Below are positions 16,076 through 26,113 of a stretch of DNA of 64,000 bases, in pieces. This DNA comes from Sphingobacterium gobiense (GTDB taxonomy: Bacteria > Bacteroidota > Bacteroidia > Sphingobacteriales > Sphingobacteriaceae): assembly GCF_002980575.1 (NCBI RefSeq), contig NZ_PVBS01000002.1, positions 682,001 through 746,000 of the forward strand. The letters run 5' to 3'. Position numbers and translations under genes: made by a program. Position 1 is the first letter of the stretch. Every line of letters starts with the position of its first letter. The notes under the pieces are model-generated. The model made no database searches. It was given only the letters and a program-made list of their open reading frames with translations, and was not told the origin of the DNA.

Positions 16076-18466
16076 ATGTTTAGTAAGTTCGTGTGTTTTC
16101 TAGTTTTGTTTGTTACCGTCCTGTCCAGCATGGCACAGCCACGGGAAGTAATTAATTTTAATGGAGATTGGTCTTTCACGTTAGAAGATGATTTACAGTT
16201 CAGACGAGCAACCTTTTCTCCCGTAAATTGGAAAAAGGTTTCATTGCCGCACGATTGGAGTATAGGCTTCGATTTCGGTGAAGAATATCCTGCAGGTAAT
16301 GCCGGTGGTGCGCTTCCTGGTGGTGTAGGCTGGTATAGAAAAACCTTCCAGTTGTCGGAAAATGACAAAGGCAGCCATTATACGATATATTTCGGCGGTG
16401 TGTATCGGTATGCCGAAGTCTGGTTGAATGATCAGTATTTAGGAAAAAATAGCAATGGGTACCTTTCATTTGAACGTGATTTGACGCCCTATTTACGGTA
16501 TGGAAATGAGCAAAATGTCATCGCCGTTCGTGTAGATAATAGCATGCAACCCAATTCCCGCTGGTATACTGGTTCGGGTATATATCGAGATGTTCGGCTG
16601 GAGAAACGCGCCCCTGTTCATTTGCTACCCGCAGAAACATATATAACAACGCCTAAGGTGTCAACGGAGAAAAGCTCCGTACGTGTGCAATCGGTGCTCA
16701 GCCAGGCTGCGTCTGGAAAAGCAGGAAGGGTGGTGCTGAAATTGCGGGATAAAAATAAGATGACTATTGCCGAAAAGACAGTGTTGTTTTCCGATAGCCA
16801 AATTGATGACGAATTGCAAGTAGGTGGGGTTACGTTGTGGTCTCCTGATAATCCAACCTTATACGAGCTGAGCATTACTGTGCTGGATAATACAAACAAG
16901 CTATTGGATGAATTAAAGTATAAAGTGGGGTTCCGGTATTTTCACTTTGACGAAAATGGGTTTGCTTTGAACGGCGAGCCATTTAAGCTGTTAGGCGTCT
17001 GTCTTCACCATGATTTAGGTGCGTTGGGCGCGGCATTCAACAAATCGGCGGCTAAAAGACAATTGTTGATCATGAAAGACATGGGCGTAAACGCTATTCG
17101 TACCGCCCATAATCCATTTGCGGAAGAATTTTTGGACCTGTGTGACGAATTGGGCTTTTTGGTGCAGAATGAAGCTTACGATATGTGGGCAAAACGTAAG
17201 AACAAATTTGACTATCACATCGATTTCAAAGAACATCATATAGTTGACCTCATTACCTTGGTGAAGCGTGACCGTAATCATCCTTCTGTTTTTATGTGGA
17301 GTATCGGAAACGAGATCCGCGAACAATTTGACGATACAGGGATTGAACTCACAAAAGGGATGACAGAAGTGGTGAAGAAACTAGACCCGACGCGTCCGGT
17401 AACTGCTGCATTAACCGAAACCAACTATGAAAAAAACTTTATTGCGCAAGCAGGCGTATTGGATGTGTTAGGCTTCAATTATAAATATTTCGATTATGAT
17501 AAGTTGCCGACGGAATTTAAAGGGGTCCCGTTGATTGCTTCCGAAACGACTTCTGCGCTGCAAACTCGAGGGGTGTATGACGCCTTACACGATACCATCC
17601 AGTTATGGCCGGCTTCGTCTGCGGATAAGTTCGTGACCAACGGCAATCCTGATTTTACCGTTTCCGCCTATGATAACGTAGCAGCCTATTGGGGGACGAG
17701 CCACGAGCGAGCTTGGCTGGAGGTGAAGAAACGCGATTTCTTAGGTGGTATTTTCGTATGGACTGGTTTTGATTATCTTGGGGAACCTGTACCTTATCCG
17801 TATCCGGCGCGTAGTTCTTATTACGGTATCGTAGATTTAGCTGGACTGCCTAAGGACGTGTATTATATGTACCAATCAGAGTGGACAGATACGGAAGTGT
17901 TGCATCTTTTGCCGCACTGGAATTGGAAAGAAGGGGAGGAAGTGGATGTGTGGTGTTACTATAACAATGCGGATGAGGTCGAGTTATTTTTGAACGGTCG
18001 TAGTCTTGGTCGCCGGTCAAAAACTGACGAGGTATTGCATGCGAGCTGGAATGTGCCATTTGAGAAAGGCGAATTAAAAGTAGTGAAGATCAAGGACGGG
18101 AAAGTGGTACAAGAGGCTGTGAAAAAAACAGCAGGTAAACCTGTCGATATCGTTGTTGATGTCGAGCATGATCGTTATGCCGTAGATGGATCAACAGATT
18201 TGCATTTTCTGACGGTGTCCTTAGTAGACAAAAATGGTACTATTGTGCCGGATAGTGATGTGGAGGTGTCTTTTTTGCCTCAAGAAAATCTAACGATCAG
18301 AGGTACCGATAATGGTTATCAAGCTGACTTGAATTCGCTAAGTAGCCCCAAACGAAAAACGTATAAAGGTTTGGCCATAGCAATGGCTCAAAAAAATAGC
18401 TTGGAAAAAGAGGCAAAGATAATCGTCAAAGCCAATACAATTATAAAAGAAATAGTAATTAAGTAG
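16076..18466 (+). CDS. GH2 family exo-glycosidase (beta-galactosidase/glucuronidase type)
   Basis: Protein of 796 residues with a signal peptide ending in SMAQ. Order of domains: sugar-binding jelly roll (NFNGDWSFTLEDD ... GVGWYRKTFQLSE), Ig-like domain, TIM barrel, then a DUF4982-type and Ig-like C-terminus. The barrel shows GVCLHHDLGALG and AIRTAHNPFAEEFLDLCDELG. The acid/base is expected at Glu413 in SIGNEIREQ and the nucleophile at Glu490 in LIASETTSAL, both present. GH2 enzymes of this size in pectin loci are usually beta-D-galactosidases or beta-D-glucuronidases; the sequence alone does not decide. It follows the propeller enzyme by 22 bp and is part of the same run. Confidence 0.88.
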   Translation: MFSKFVCFLVLFVTVLSSMAQPREVINFNGDWSFTLEDDLQFRRATFSPVNWKKVSLPHDWSIGFDFGEEYPAGNAGGALPGGVGWYRKTFQLSENDKGSHYTIYFGGVYRYAEVWLNDQYLGKNSNGYLSFERDLTPYLRYGNEQNVIAVRVDNSMQPNSRWYTGSGIYRDVRLEKRAPVHLLPAETYITTPKVSTEKSSVRVQSVLSQAASGKAGRVVLKLRDKNKMTIAEKTVLFSDSQIDDELQVGGVTLWSPDNPTLYELSITVLDNTNKLLDELKYKVGFRYFHFDENGFALNGEPFKLLGVCLHHDLGALGAAFNKSAAKRQLLIMKDMGVNAIRTAHNPFAEEFLDLCDELGFLVQNEAYDMWAKRKNKFDYHIDFKEHHIVDLITLVKRDRNHPSVFMWSIGNEIREQFDDTGIELTKGMTEVVKKLDPTRPVTAALTETNYEKNFIAQAGVLDVLGFNYKYFDYDKLPTEFKGVPLIASETTSALQTRGVYDALHDTIQLWPASSADKFVTNGNPDFTVSAYDNVAAYWGTSHERAWLEVKKRDFLGGIFVWTGFDYLGEPVPYPYPARSSYYGIVDLAGLPKDVYYMYQSEWTDTEVLHLLPHWNWKEGEEVDVWCYYNNADEVELFLNGRSLGRRSKTDEVLHASWNVPFEKGELKVVKIKDGKVVQEAVKKTAGKPVDIVVDVEHDRYAVDGSTDLHFLTVSLVDKNGTIVPDSDVEVSFLPQENLTIRGTDNGYQADLNSLSSPKRKTYKGLAIAMAQKNSLEKEAKIIVKANTIIKEIVIK

Positions 18467-18528
18467 GTTTTCAAGCGGCCTTTATCGCTATTCTACATGA
18501 TCTGATCAAAATACAGGATATTGAAAAT

Positions 18529-21039
18529 ATGAATATAAGCAAGAAGATCATTTGGTTAACGTGTATGCTCTGTGTTGCTGTTTCGTTGCACGCTGCAGAT
18601 ATTTACGTGGAGCAAAACAGCAATAATATTACTGGCAACGGCTCTATGGAGCGTCCTTATAACGCATTAGAAGACGCCATACGCCACGCTAGGGAGCTTC
18701 GTCGATTGAATGATCCTAGCATCTCCGAGGGAATCAATATCTGGATTAAGAAAGGAATCTATTTTCCTGCACAAACGATTCGACTTCGTCCCGAAGACAG
18801 TGGCACACCGGAAAGCCCTACACGGATACGCTCCATAGCAGGCGATAAGGTGGTGTTCTCTGGTGGAAGAAAAATATCGGGCTGGACGAAGCTGGGTAAA
18901 CACCGGGACATCCCATCGGCAGTTGCCCGGCATATTTACGTGGCAGATGCACCGAAAGTAGGAGGGAAACGTGTTAACTTCCGTCAGCTATGGGTGAACG
19001 ACAAAAAAGCTATCCGCGCAGAAAGTCACGGTGATTTGGAGCTGCCGCGTATCTTGAATTGGGATTTTGATAAACAAACTGCTATTATTCCGAACGTATT
19101 TAACGGGTTCAAATTGACGGAAGGGATGGAGTTTTTTATTCATCAGTGGTGGGCTATTGCACAGCTGCGCGTAAAAAATGCTGTAGTGCATAAGGATAGT
19201 ATTGAAGTCTATTTTCATCAACCGGAGAGCAAAATCCAAAGTGAACATCCTTGGCCTAAACCATGGCTATCGAAAGAATCAGGAAATTCAGCTTTTCGTT
19301 TGGTTAATGCGTTGCAGTTTTTGGATAAACCAGGTGAATGGTTTTTGGATGAAGACGAAGAGAAAGTATATTATTATAAACGCGACGATGAGGATATGGA
19401 ACAAGCACAGGTGATTTTCCCCTATCTAGAGACTATCGTGCAGTTGGAAGGTACATTAGAAGATCCAGTTTCTCATATACAGGTTGAGGGTGTGTCTTTT
19501 TCTCATGCCGCATGGTTCCGACCCAATACACATGGTCATGTTGCGTTGCAGGCAGGGATGTATTTTCACGAAGCATACAAATTGGACAGGCCGGGTACAC
19601 CGGATAAAGCCGGACTGGAAAATCAGGCGTGGGTAGGACGGCCTGCAAGCGCTGTCGTACTCAAAAATACAAGTTATGTACAGTTTCAGCGATGTACCTT
19701 TAGCCGTTTAGCGTCGACAGGATTTGACTTTTATGAAGGCAATTTTCGTGACCGTCTAGAGGGTAATATCTTTTATGATATCGGTGGGAATGCAGTGCTT
19801 ATCGGGAAATTTTCGGACGATCAATTTGAAGCACATCTACCCTATGAACCACAAGATGAACGAGAGGTTACACGTGAAATTGTGGTTCGAAATAATCTCA
19901 TTCATAACACGGCAAATGAAGATTGGGGTGCCGTGGGTATAGGAGCGGGATTTGTGCAGGGCGTGGATATTTCTCATAATGATATCAGTGATATCGCCTA
20001 TTCAGGAATCAGTTTGGGATGGGGATGGACGCCAACTGTAAATGTGATGAAGAACAATACGGTGGAGCGGAATAGAATAACACGGTATGGCAAGTTTATG
20101 TATGATGTCGCCGGGATTTATACGCTTTCAGCACAGCCGGGCACCAAAATAAGAGAGAATGAAATAGACAGTATATATGTATCACCCTACGCGCATATCC
20201 CAGACCATTGGTTTTATTTATATACCGACGAAGGATCTGCTTACATGGATGTGTCCGATAACTGGTTTCCTGAAAATAAGATTCTAAAAAATGCAAATGG
20301 TCCCGGTGTCATTTGGGAAAATAACGGTCCTGAAGCAGATAGAACAGCATTTAACACAGGTTTGGAAAAGCCGTTTCGGGACCTGCTTAAATGGAAAGAA
20401 ACGGTTAAAGATGGCTATACATTTAACCAGTACGTTCCGTTTACGAAACCTGTTTTTGTTCAAGTGCACGATAAGCAGCAATCACTCTCGAAAGATGGAT
20501 TAGCATCGTTTGCTAAGACGCAGGGGATAGCACATCCACAAATATATGCATGGGGCGATTATATGTTGTTAAAAACGGATGACGAACACGCAAAAAAACT
20601 GACAAGCGCCATGTTGGCGAATTATCCCCAGCTAACGGTCAACATGTTCAACGATGTATTTTATACCTTTGACCGCCAATATTGTGAAAATCAGGAAGAG
20701 GCGGAAGAGGTCGATTTTGTACTTTTGACAGCGCAATTGGTAGAGGATGAAAATAAGCAAAAGGAATACTTCGAATATCATGAAAAGCAATTCGAAGAAT
20801 GGCCGGAAGTAGCGGCGGGTTTTTGTCAGGCGGACTTTCAGGAGGTATTGTTATACCGAAGCGGAAGGCAGCTGTTACTATATATTTCTTTTCCCAAAGG
20901 AAAAGACTTTGCCGAGATTGATACATTGACGACCAAAGATAATCCTAGGGTAGTGAAGTGGAACCAACTGATGAGCACTTATCAAGAAGGTGTTCCGGGC
21001 ACAGCCGCAAACGAAACGTGGATTTTTTATAAGAGATAA
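18529..21039 (+). CDS. Secreted right-handed beta-helix glycosidase (GH141-like) fused to an L-rhamnose-mutarotase-like domain
   Basis: Protein of 836 residues with a signal peptide ending in LHAA. Residues 25-640 form a parallel beta-helix: a start typical of the family (IYVEQNSNNITGNGSMERPY, IWIKKGIYF, GDKVVFSGGRKISGW), then repeated IxxNxI rungs such as VVRNNLIHNTANEDWG and GISLGWGW. This resembles GH141 enzymes of rhamnogalacturonan-II loci. From about residue 728 to the end a different domain appears, with EYFEYHEKQFEEWPEV, QEVLLYRSGRQLLLYI, KWNQLMSTYQEG and a final ETWIFYKR. That pattern matches L-rhamnose mutarotase (RhaM), including the Tyr750/His751 pair at the catalytic position. 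The fusion suggests that the sugar released is epimerised at its anomeric carbon on the spot. Fold of the first part is confident, family number less so. Confidence 0.75.
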   Translation: MNISKKIIWLTCMLCVAVSLHAADIYVEQNSNNITGNGSMERPYNALEDAIRHARELRRLNDPSISEGINIWIKKGIYFPAQTIRLRPEDSGTPESPTRIRSIAGDKVVFSGGRKISGWTKLGKHRDIPSAVARHIYVADAPKVGGKRVNFRQLWVNDKKAIRAESHGDLELPRILNWDFDKQTAIIPNVFNGFKLTEGMEFFIHQWWAIAQLRVKNAVVHKDSIEVYFHQPESKIQSEHPWPKPWLSKESGNSAFRLVNALQFLDKPGEWFLDEDEEKVYYYKRDDEDMEQAQVIFPYLETIVQLEGTLEDPVSHIQVEGVSFSHAAWFRPNTHGHVALQAGMYFHEAYKLDRPGTPDKAGLENQAWVGRPASAVVLKNTSYVQFQRCTFSRLASTGFDFYEGNFRDRLEGNIFYDIGGNAVLIGKFSDDQFEAHLPYEPQDEREVTREIVVRNNLIHNTANEDWGAVGIGAGFVQGVDISHNDISDIAYSGISLGWGWTPTVNVMKNNTVERNRITRYGKFMYDVAGIYTLSAQPGTKIRENEIDSIYVSPYAHIPDHWFYLYTDEGSAYMDVSDNWFPENKILKNANGPGVIWENNGPEADRTAFNTGLEKPFRDLLKWKETVKDGYTFNQYVPFTKPVFVQVHDKQQSLSKDGLASFAKTQGIAHPQIYAWGDYMLLKTDDEHAKKLTSAMLANYPQLTVNMFNDVFYTFDRQYCENQEEAEEVDFVLLTAQLVEDENKQKEYFEYHEKQFEEWPEVAAGFCQADFQEVLLYRSGRQLLLYISFPKGKDFAEIDTLTTKDNPRVVKWNQLMSTYQEGVPGTAANETWIFYKR

Positions 21040-21048
21040 GATACAAAA

Positions 21049-22122
21049 ATGGAGAAATTAAGATTAGGTATTCTAGGCCTTGGTGAAGGAAGGAGCACCA
21101 TGTCTGCGGCTTTACAAAGTGAACATATAGAATTAGTGCAAGTTTGCGATTTGAATGAAGAACTCGGACGCAAGCGCATGAAGGAATTCGATTTCCATGC
21201 GTATACTAAACGCTACGAAGATTTGTTAGAAAACCCTGACCTAGAGGCCGTCGCTATCTATACGCCAGATCATCTGCATGCCACACACATCAAGCAGGCC
21301 TTGGAGCATGGTAAACATGTCATTTGCACTAAACCCTTTATTGACAACCTAGCGGACGCGAACGAACTGCTGGCTTTGGCTAAACAGACTGGAAAACGAG
21401 TTTTCGTCGGACAGAGTTCCCGCTTTTTCGAACCGATGAAAAAGCAACGTGCCGATTTTGAGGCAGGCTTGATTGGAGATTTAATCACCATCGAAGGCTA
21501 TTATCATGCCGACCATCGCTGGTTTTTAGAGAAACCTTGGTCTTTACAGTCATCCTTCAAATGGTTGTATGGAGGACTCAGCCATCCCGTGGACTTTATT
21601 CGTTGGTACCTCCCTGATATTGAGGAAGTGATGGGGTATGGCATGTTGAGTGCCAACGGCCGAAAGGGCGGGTTGCAAAATGCCGACACGATGCATTTTA
21701 TTTTTAAAGCTGCCGATGGTCGGGTAGCCCGTGTAAGCGGCGCTTATACCGGACCGGTACAACCTGTAACCCGCGATAGCGAGATGAGCTGTATCCTGCG
21801 AGGCACTGAAGGATGTAGTCAGGCAGATTATATGGATTTGCGTTATGCCATCACGGATCGTACCGGGGAGGAAAGAATGTTAACTTGGGAGCATAAACTG
21901 AAGCATTATTTTCGCTTCGAAGGCAAGAGCCACCATGCTGGCGAATATCAAAACTATCTGGAGCATTTTGCCAAAGCGATTCGCGAGGATACGCCGGCAT
22001 ATCCGGATATGAAAGAAGGAATTGGTACGATTGCGCTATTGCAGGCCATGGATGAATCACTAAGCACAGGCAAACCGATTCGTCCAAAAGATTTATTAAC
22101 AACCTATAGCGTAAACTTGTAA
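21049..22122 (+). CDS. Gfo/Idh/MocA-family oxidoreductase 1
   Basis: Cytoplasmic protein of 357 residues, standard length for the family. The N-terminal Rossmann fold opens with LRLGILGLGEGRSTM, a slightly unusual G-x-G-x-G-x-x form, and continues with VAIYTPDHLHATHI. The catalytic lysine is in VICTKPFIDN (family EKP motif, here TKP). The C-terminal domain has GGLSHPVDFIRWYLPD, which contains the conserved histidine-aspartate pair. Family members oxidise or epimerise sugars and sugar acids with NAD(P). The gene lies 9 bp behind the beta-helix enzyme and 7 bp before a sodium symporter, so it likely acts on the sugar delivered by that symporter. Apiose dehydrogenases belong to this family, which makes a link to the apionate-type operon possible but unproven. 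Confidence 0.87.
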   Translation: MEKLRLGILGLGEGRSTMSAALQSEHIELVQVCDLNEELGRKRMKEFDFHAYTKRYEDLLENPDLEAVAIYTPDHLHATHIKQALEHGKHVICTKPFIDNLADANELLALAKQTGKRVFVGQSSRFFEPMKKQRADFEAGLIGDLITIEGYYHADHRWFLEKPWSLQSSFKWLYGGLSHPVDFIRWYLPDIEEVMGYGMLSANGRKGGLQNADTMHFIFKAADGRVARVSGAYTGPVQPVTRDSEMSCILRGTEGCSQADYMDLRYAITDRTGEERMLTWEHKLKHYFRFEGKSHHAGEYQNYLEHFAKAIREDTPAYPDMKEGIGTIALLQAMDESLSTGKPIRPKDLLTTYSVNL

Positions 22123-22129
22123 TAAGCAC

Positions 22130-23710
22130 ATGAATAACCTCATGGACAAATTGACGATATACGATTATGGAATCGTAGTCGTATACCTCGTTACTTTAAT
22201 TGTTATCGGTCTGCTTTCATCCCGTACAAAAGAACAAGGGGCTGCGCATTTTTTAGCAGGGAAATCGTTAAGTTGGTACAGTATAGGTTTCAATATGTGG
22301 GCAACAAATGTCGGTCCATCGATGTTGTTGGCGTTTGCCACGGTTGGTTATACCACGGGGATTGTTGCCGTTAATTTCGATTGGTATGCCTTTGTATACC
22401 TTTTTCTGTTGGCTGTAGTTTTTGCTCCACGGTATTTGGCATCAGGCGTGCGCACGCTTCCGGAATTTATGGGAAAACGATACGGACCAGGGACCCAAAC
22501 GATTCTGGCATGGTACTCTTTGGTCAAAATGATGATATCGTGGCTGTCGCTAAGTTTGTTTGCTGGCGGGTTCCTCGTTCGACAGATATTGGGTATCCCC
22601 ATGTGGCAGTCCGTCATTGTGCTAGTCGCTTTGGCCGGTGTGTTTGCCTATACGGGAGGATTGCGCACGGTCGCGAAAATCAATATTTTCCAGATGATAT
22701 TGTTAATAGGGGTCTCTGCTTTGCTGACGTTCCTGGGGCTATCGGAGATAGGCGGGTTACAGGCATTGACAGATAGGACGCCGGATGGTTATTGGTCGCT
22801 GATCAAGCCTGCAAACGACCCAGATTATCCCTGGTATGCTATTGCGTTGGGGTATCCTGTCGCTGCCATTGCGTTTTTCTGTACAGACCAAGCCATGGTA
22901 CAGTCCGTTTTAGGCGCTAAAAACCTGGAGCAAGGGCAGCTCGGGGTGAATTTTATAGCATGGTTGAAAATTCTTTCTTTACCACTCTTCATTCTGACCG
23001 GCATTATCTGTTATATCCTTTTTCCTGGATTGGATGATCCGTCGCTCGCTTATATGACGATGGTAACGAATCTTTTTCCGACAGGTCTGAACGGATTGGT
23101 GATTGTAGTGCTAATAGCTGTATTAGTTGGTACGATTGGTTCCTCCCTCAATTCCCTGAGTACTGTCTATACGATGGATATCTATTTGAAACATATCAAT
23201 CCTGATGCAGATAGCCGCCGGGTAACACAAGTCGGACGTTATACGATTATTGTAGGCTGCTTTATCTCTGTTTTAGTTGCAATAGCTATTGACCAAATAA
23301 AGGGCTTGAACCTCTTTGATGTGTTTCAGTCTATCTTAGGGTTTATCGCGCCTCCTCTTGCCGTCATTTTTTTGATGGCTGTTCTCTGGAAGAGAACGAA
23401 CAAAATGGCCGTAAATACCCTGCTGACTTTTGGTGCGGTGTTAAGCCTTGGAACGGGTGTCGCTTATCTCTGGATTTTTCCAAAAGATGTCTACACCTTT
23501 TGGCCACACTACCTGTTGCTTTCGTTTTACCTATTCTTAGCTTTACTGATACTGGGTGTCATCCTATCGTTGACGGTTCCAAAATCGGTGTATGAAAAAG
23601 AAAATGAAATGGCTTTTCGCTTTCAGATGGAAAAGCCAACCGCTAAAGTAAAATGGGCTTGGGGCATATTGTTCGCTGTGATGGTATTGTTATATTTGGT
23701 TTTTAGTTAA
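22130..23710 (+). CDS. Sodium:solute symporter (SSS family), sugar-type
   Basis: Inner-membrane protein of 526 residues with about 14 hydrophobic helices. The N-terminal motif TKEQGAAHFLAGKSLSWYSI followed by FNMWATNVGPSMLLAF is characteristic of sugar-type SSS transporters (vSGLT and related). A sodium-site region is recognisable as IGSSLNSLSTVYTMDIYL. It would import a monosaccharide or uronate from the periplasm with sodium. It sits between the oxidoreductase (7 bp) and the GH105 gene (29 bp), so its cargo is probably a monosaccharide freed by the locus enzymes. A second start codon lies five codons downstream. Confidence 0.9.
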   Translation: MNNLMDKLTIYDYGIVVVYLVTLIVIGLLSSRTKEQGAAHFLAGKSLSWYSIGFNMWATNVGPSMLLAFATVGYTTGIVAVNFDWYAFVYLFLLAVVFAPRYLASGVRTLPEFMGKRYGPGTQTILAWYSLVKMMISWLSLSLFAGGFLVRQILGIPMWQSVIVLVALAGVFAYTGGLRTVAKINIFQMILLIGVSALLTFLGLSEIGGLQALTDRTPDGYWSLIKPANDPDYPWYAIALGYPVAAIAFFCTDQAMVQSVLGAKNLEQGQLGVNFIAWLKILSLPLFILTGIICYILFPGLDDPSLAYMTMVTNLFPTGLNGLVIVVLIAVLVGTIGSSLNSLSTVYTMDIYLKHINPDADSRRVTQVGRYTIIVGCFISVLVAIAIDQIKGLNLFDVFQSILGFIAPPLAVIFLMAVLWKRTNKMAVNTLLTFGAVLSLGTGVAYLWIFPKDVYTFWPHYLLLSFYLFLALLILGVILSLTVPKSVYEKENEMAFRFQMEKPTAKVKWAWGILFAVMVLLYLVFS

Positions 23711-23739
23711 TGTAATGTAGTAGCTTGTTTGAAAAATAG

Positions 23740-25113
23740 ATGATGAAAAAATATATAATATTTGCTTTACTACCTTTGCTCTTCACGGCTTGTCGTCAAC
23801 ATCAGGATAGTAAAGCCACGTTGTGGTCGCATAAAATGGTCGATTCACATGGTTTGGGTGATTTTTACTGCAATAGGCATTATCAGTCCAAATTGGATTC
23901 GACAGGGTGGGATTATGTATCGGGGCTAGTGGCTGGTGCTGTGCTGGAAACATGGAAGCAGTATCCGGAAAAAGAAGAATACTACCGATCTGTAAAAGCT
24001 TTTGCCGATTTGAATTTAAATGAAGATGGTACCATGATTATGAACAGCAAAGGCGGCTCTGCACTTCGTCCTAGTAATATCGATGATCTTCCAGCTGGTC
24101 GTATCTACTTTACCTTGTATGAAGAAGAATTGCGTAAAGGTAATACCAAGGATGCTGAACGCTATCGCAATGCAGTGGATCTGATCCGGAATACGTTAAA
24201 ATACGACCATTCCCGGATCGCAACGGGATTACCGGGAGCAGGAGGTTTCTTTCACAAGGCCGTATATCCCAATCAGATGTGGCTTGATGGGCTGTATATG
24301 GGCTCTCCGATCTACGCACAGTGGGAAAGTACGTTTGGAATAACTGATTCTGTAGAAAATAAGGCAAGCTGGAATGATATCGCCCTGCAATTTAAAACCA
24401 TTCATCAGAAAACGTATAATGCAGATAAGCAACTGAATTACCATGCTTGGTCAGCGACACCTGCAGACTCTAATTCTTTCTGGGCGAATCAGCGAGATCC
24501 TTTCATTGGTTGTAGCCAAGAGTTTTGGGCACGCGGCATGGGGTGGTATTTTGCAGCGTTGATCGATGTGCTTGAATTTATGCCGAAAAATCATTCTTCC
24601 TACCCCGAAATCGTAGATATAGCTAATCAGGTCGCTACTGGACTAAAACGTTGGCAAGACGATGGGTCGGGGCTCTGGTATCAGTTGTTACAATACGATG
24701 CCAGTATGACTGCAGATGGCAAAGGGGATACTGTTGTTGGAGAAGTTTATAACATCGGAAATGCACCAAATTATCTCGAATCATCGGCCTCTAGTATTTT
24801 TACGTACGCCTATCTCAAAGGTATTCGGTTAGGGATACTGGATAAAGCGATTTATCTCCCTACCGCGGAAAAAGCTTATCATGGTATATTGGAAACCTTT
24901 ATTAAGGAACAGCCAAACAGCTCAAAGATTGATATTGTGCAAAGCTGTGCTTCCGCCGGATTAGGGCCAGCTAAAGATCCATCTCGGACAGGAACAATTA
25001 ACTATTACCTTGCCGGAAAGGATGTCACCATTGTGGAAAATGAGGGAAAAGCCATAGGAACATTTATCCTCGCTTCTCTTGAATATGAACGGTTGAATGA
25101 TAACGATCGTTAA
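23740..25113 (+). CDS. Unsaturated rhamnogalacturonyl hydrolase, GH105
   Basis: Protein of 457 residues beginning with a signal segment and lipobox (LLFTAC), so probably a lipoprotein. The (alpha/alpha)6 barrel has the GH88/GH105 hallmark NQMWLDGLYMG with Asp183, equivalent to the catalytic aspartate of YteR, and CSQEFWARGMGWYFAALIDV further on. These enzymes remove the unsaturated 4,5-ene uronic acid left at the non-reducing end by pectin lyases, releasing it by hydration of the double bond. Its presence shows that lyase products reach this locus although no lyase lies in the window. The gene ends overlapping the convergent IclR gene by 4 bp, closing the rightward run that started at the left edge. 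Confidence 0.9.
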   Translation: MMKKYIIFALLPLLFTACRQHQDSKATLWSHKMVDSHGLGDFYCNRHYQSKLDSTGWDYVSGLVAGAVLETWKQYPEKEEYYRSVKAFADLNLNEDGTMIMNSKGGSALRPSNIDDLPAGRIYFTLYEEELRKGNTKDAERYRNAVDLIRNTLKYDHSRIATGLPGAGGFFHKAVYPNQMWLDGLYMGSPIYAQWESTFGITDSVENKASWNDIALQFKTIHQKTYNADKQLNYHAWSATPADSNSFWANQRDPFIGCSQEFWARGMGWYFAALIDVLEFMPKNHSSYPEIVDIANQVATGLKRWQDDGSGLWYQLLQYDASMTADGKGDTVVGEVYNIGNAPNYLESSASSIFTYAYLKGIRLGILDKAIYLPTAEKAYHGILETFIKEQPNSSKIDIVQSCASAGLGPAKDPSRTGTINYYLAGKDVTIVENEGKAIGTFILASLEYERLNDNDR

Positions 25114-25907
25114 GGCAGAGACACCAACCCGAGATTGCTTTCAATTTCTTTTTTACAGGTGTGTAATGCTTGAATAATGTCATCGTGTGAAGGCTCATTT
25201 TCATCCGCTAGCGTGAGCAGCTTAGAAACCGTGAGGCAAGCCGTAATGTCGGATGACGTGTGACCTATGGGAACAGAAAAATCGACGATTCCTTGTGCAT
25301 ATGAACTGGGCATTGCTGTGTAGCCCTGCTTCCTGATGTGTATGAGTTCTTTTTGGAAATCTCTTTTTTGGGCTTTGGATAGTTTTTGATAATTCGAATC
25401 CTGCTGCAATAGCTGATCTCTACTACTGTCATCTAAAAAACTAAGCAAAGTTTTTCCCGAAGCTGTACTCAAAACATTGTATAAATTACCTTCCTCAATC
25501 ATTACCGCTATTGGGCGAGGGCTTTTACTGTAGGCCACTACCAAAACCTTATCATTAAATAACACCGAAAGGTGGCAAGGCTGCTGTATGACAGCAGAGG
25601 CCTGCCTCATTGGTTGCAATGCCGCCGAACGCAGTCTTTCTACTAAAGAATGCCGGTGAGATAAATAATAAAGTTTGAGCGTGAGGGAATATTTCGAAGA
25701 AATGGTGTCGCGCTGTATGTATCCCCGGCTTTCCAAAGAAGCAAGCATACGATAAATCTCGTTTGGGCTTTTGTCCAAGCCAATAGCAATTTCCGATTGC
25801 GATTGGGCAGCAGGTTGGAGTGCGAGGTATTCTATGATGGCGAGCCCTTTTTCAAGAGCTGGTGCTTTGTACTTATCGACATTGTTTGATGACATAATCT
25901 GTTGCAT
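25110..25907 (-). CDS. IclR-family transcriptional regulator
   Basis: Protein of 265 residues on the minus strand. An N-terminal winged helix (residues 15-75: ALEKGLAIIEYLAL, QSEIAIGLDKSPNEIYRMLA, LESRGYIQRD) is followed by an effector-binding GAF-like domain ending near residue 255. The C-terminal part keeps typical pieces such as TASGKTLLSFLD and GIVDFSVPIG. IclR proteins sense small metabolites, often carboxylates, and repress or activate neighbouring catabolic genes. The gene faces the second SusC gene across 310 bp containing a perfect palindrome, so it is the likely regulator of the SusC/SusD and CoA-transferase unit. The start could also be the ATG at 25895. IclR control is unusual for a Sus locus. 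Confidence 0.92.
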   Translation of the reverse strand: MQQIMSSNNVDKYKAPALEKGLAIIEYLALQPAAQSQSEIAIGLDKSPNEIYRMLASLESRGYIQRDTISSKYSLTLKLYYLSHRHSLVERLRSAALQPMRQASAVIQQPCHLSVLFNDKVLVVAYSKSPRPIAVMIEEGNLYNVLSTASGKTLLSFLDDSSRDQLLQQDSNYQKLSKAQKRDFQKELIHIRKQGYTAMPSSYAQGIVDFSVPIGHTSSDITACLTVSKLLTLADENEPSHDDIIQALHTCKKEIESNLGLVSLP

Positions 25908-26113
25908 GATTATCGGATAGTGTTAAAGATATAAAAAAAAGCCTACTTCCTATGTGTAAAAAGCGTATATCCCTGATGGAGGCGCACAGCGCATGTAGAC
26001 TTTATGCAAGTCAGCAAATTTTCAGTGATGTACGTTGCGTTTGCCTCCATGTTATGTAGAAAAGAGTACGTTACGAACCTAGATCATTCTGGAAAATTAG
26101 GCAATGTGTTTTT

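Noticed and set aside
24110..24444. Overlapping minus-strand frames inside the GH105 gene and many similar ones elsewhere
   Set aside because: They are antisense shadows of well-supported genes with no signal, domain or start context.
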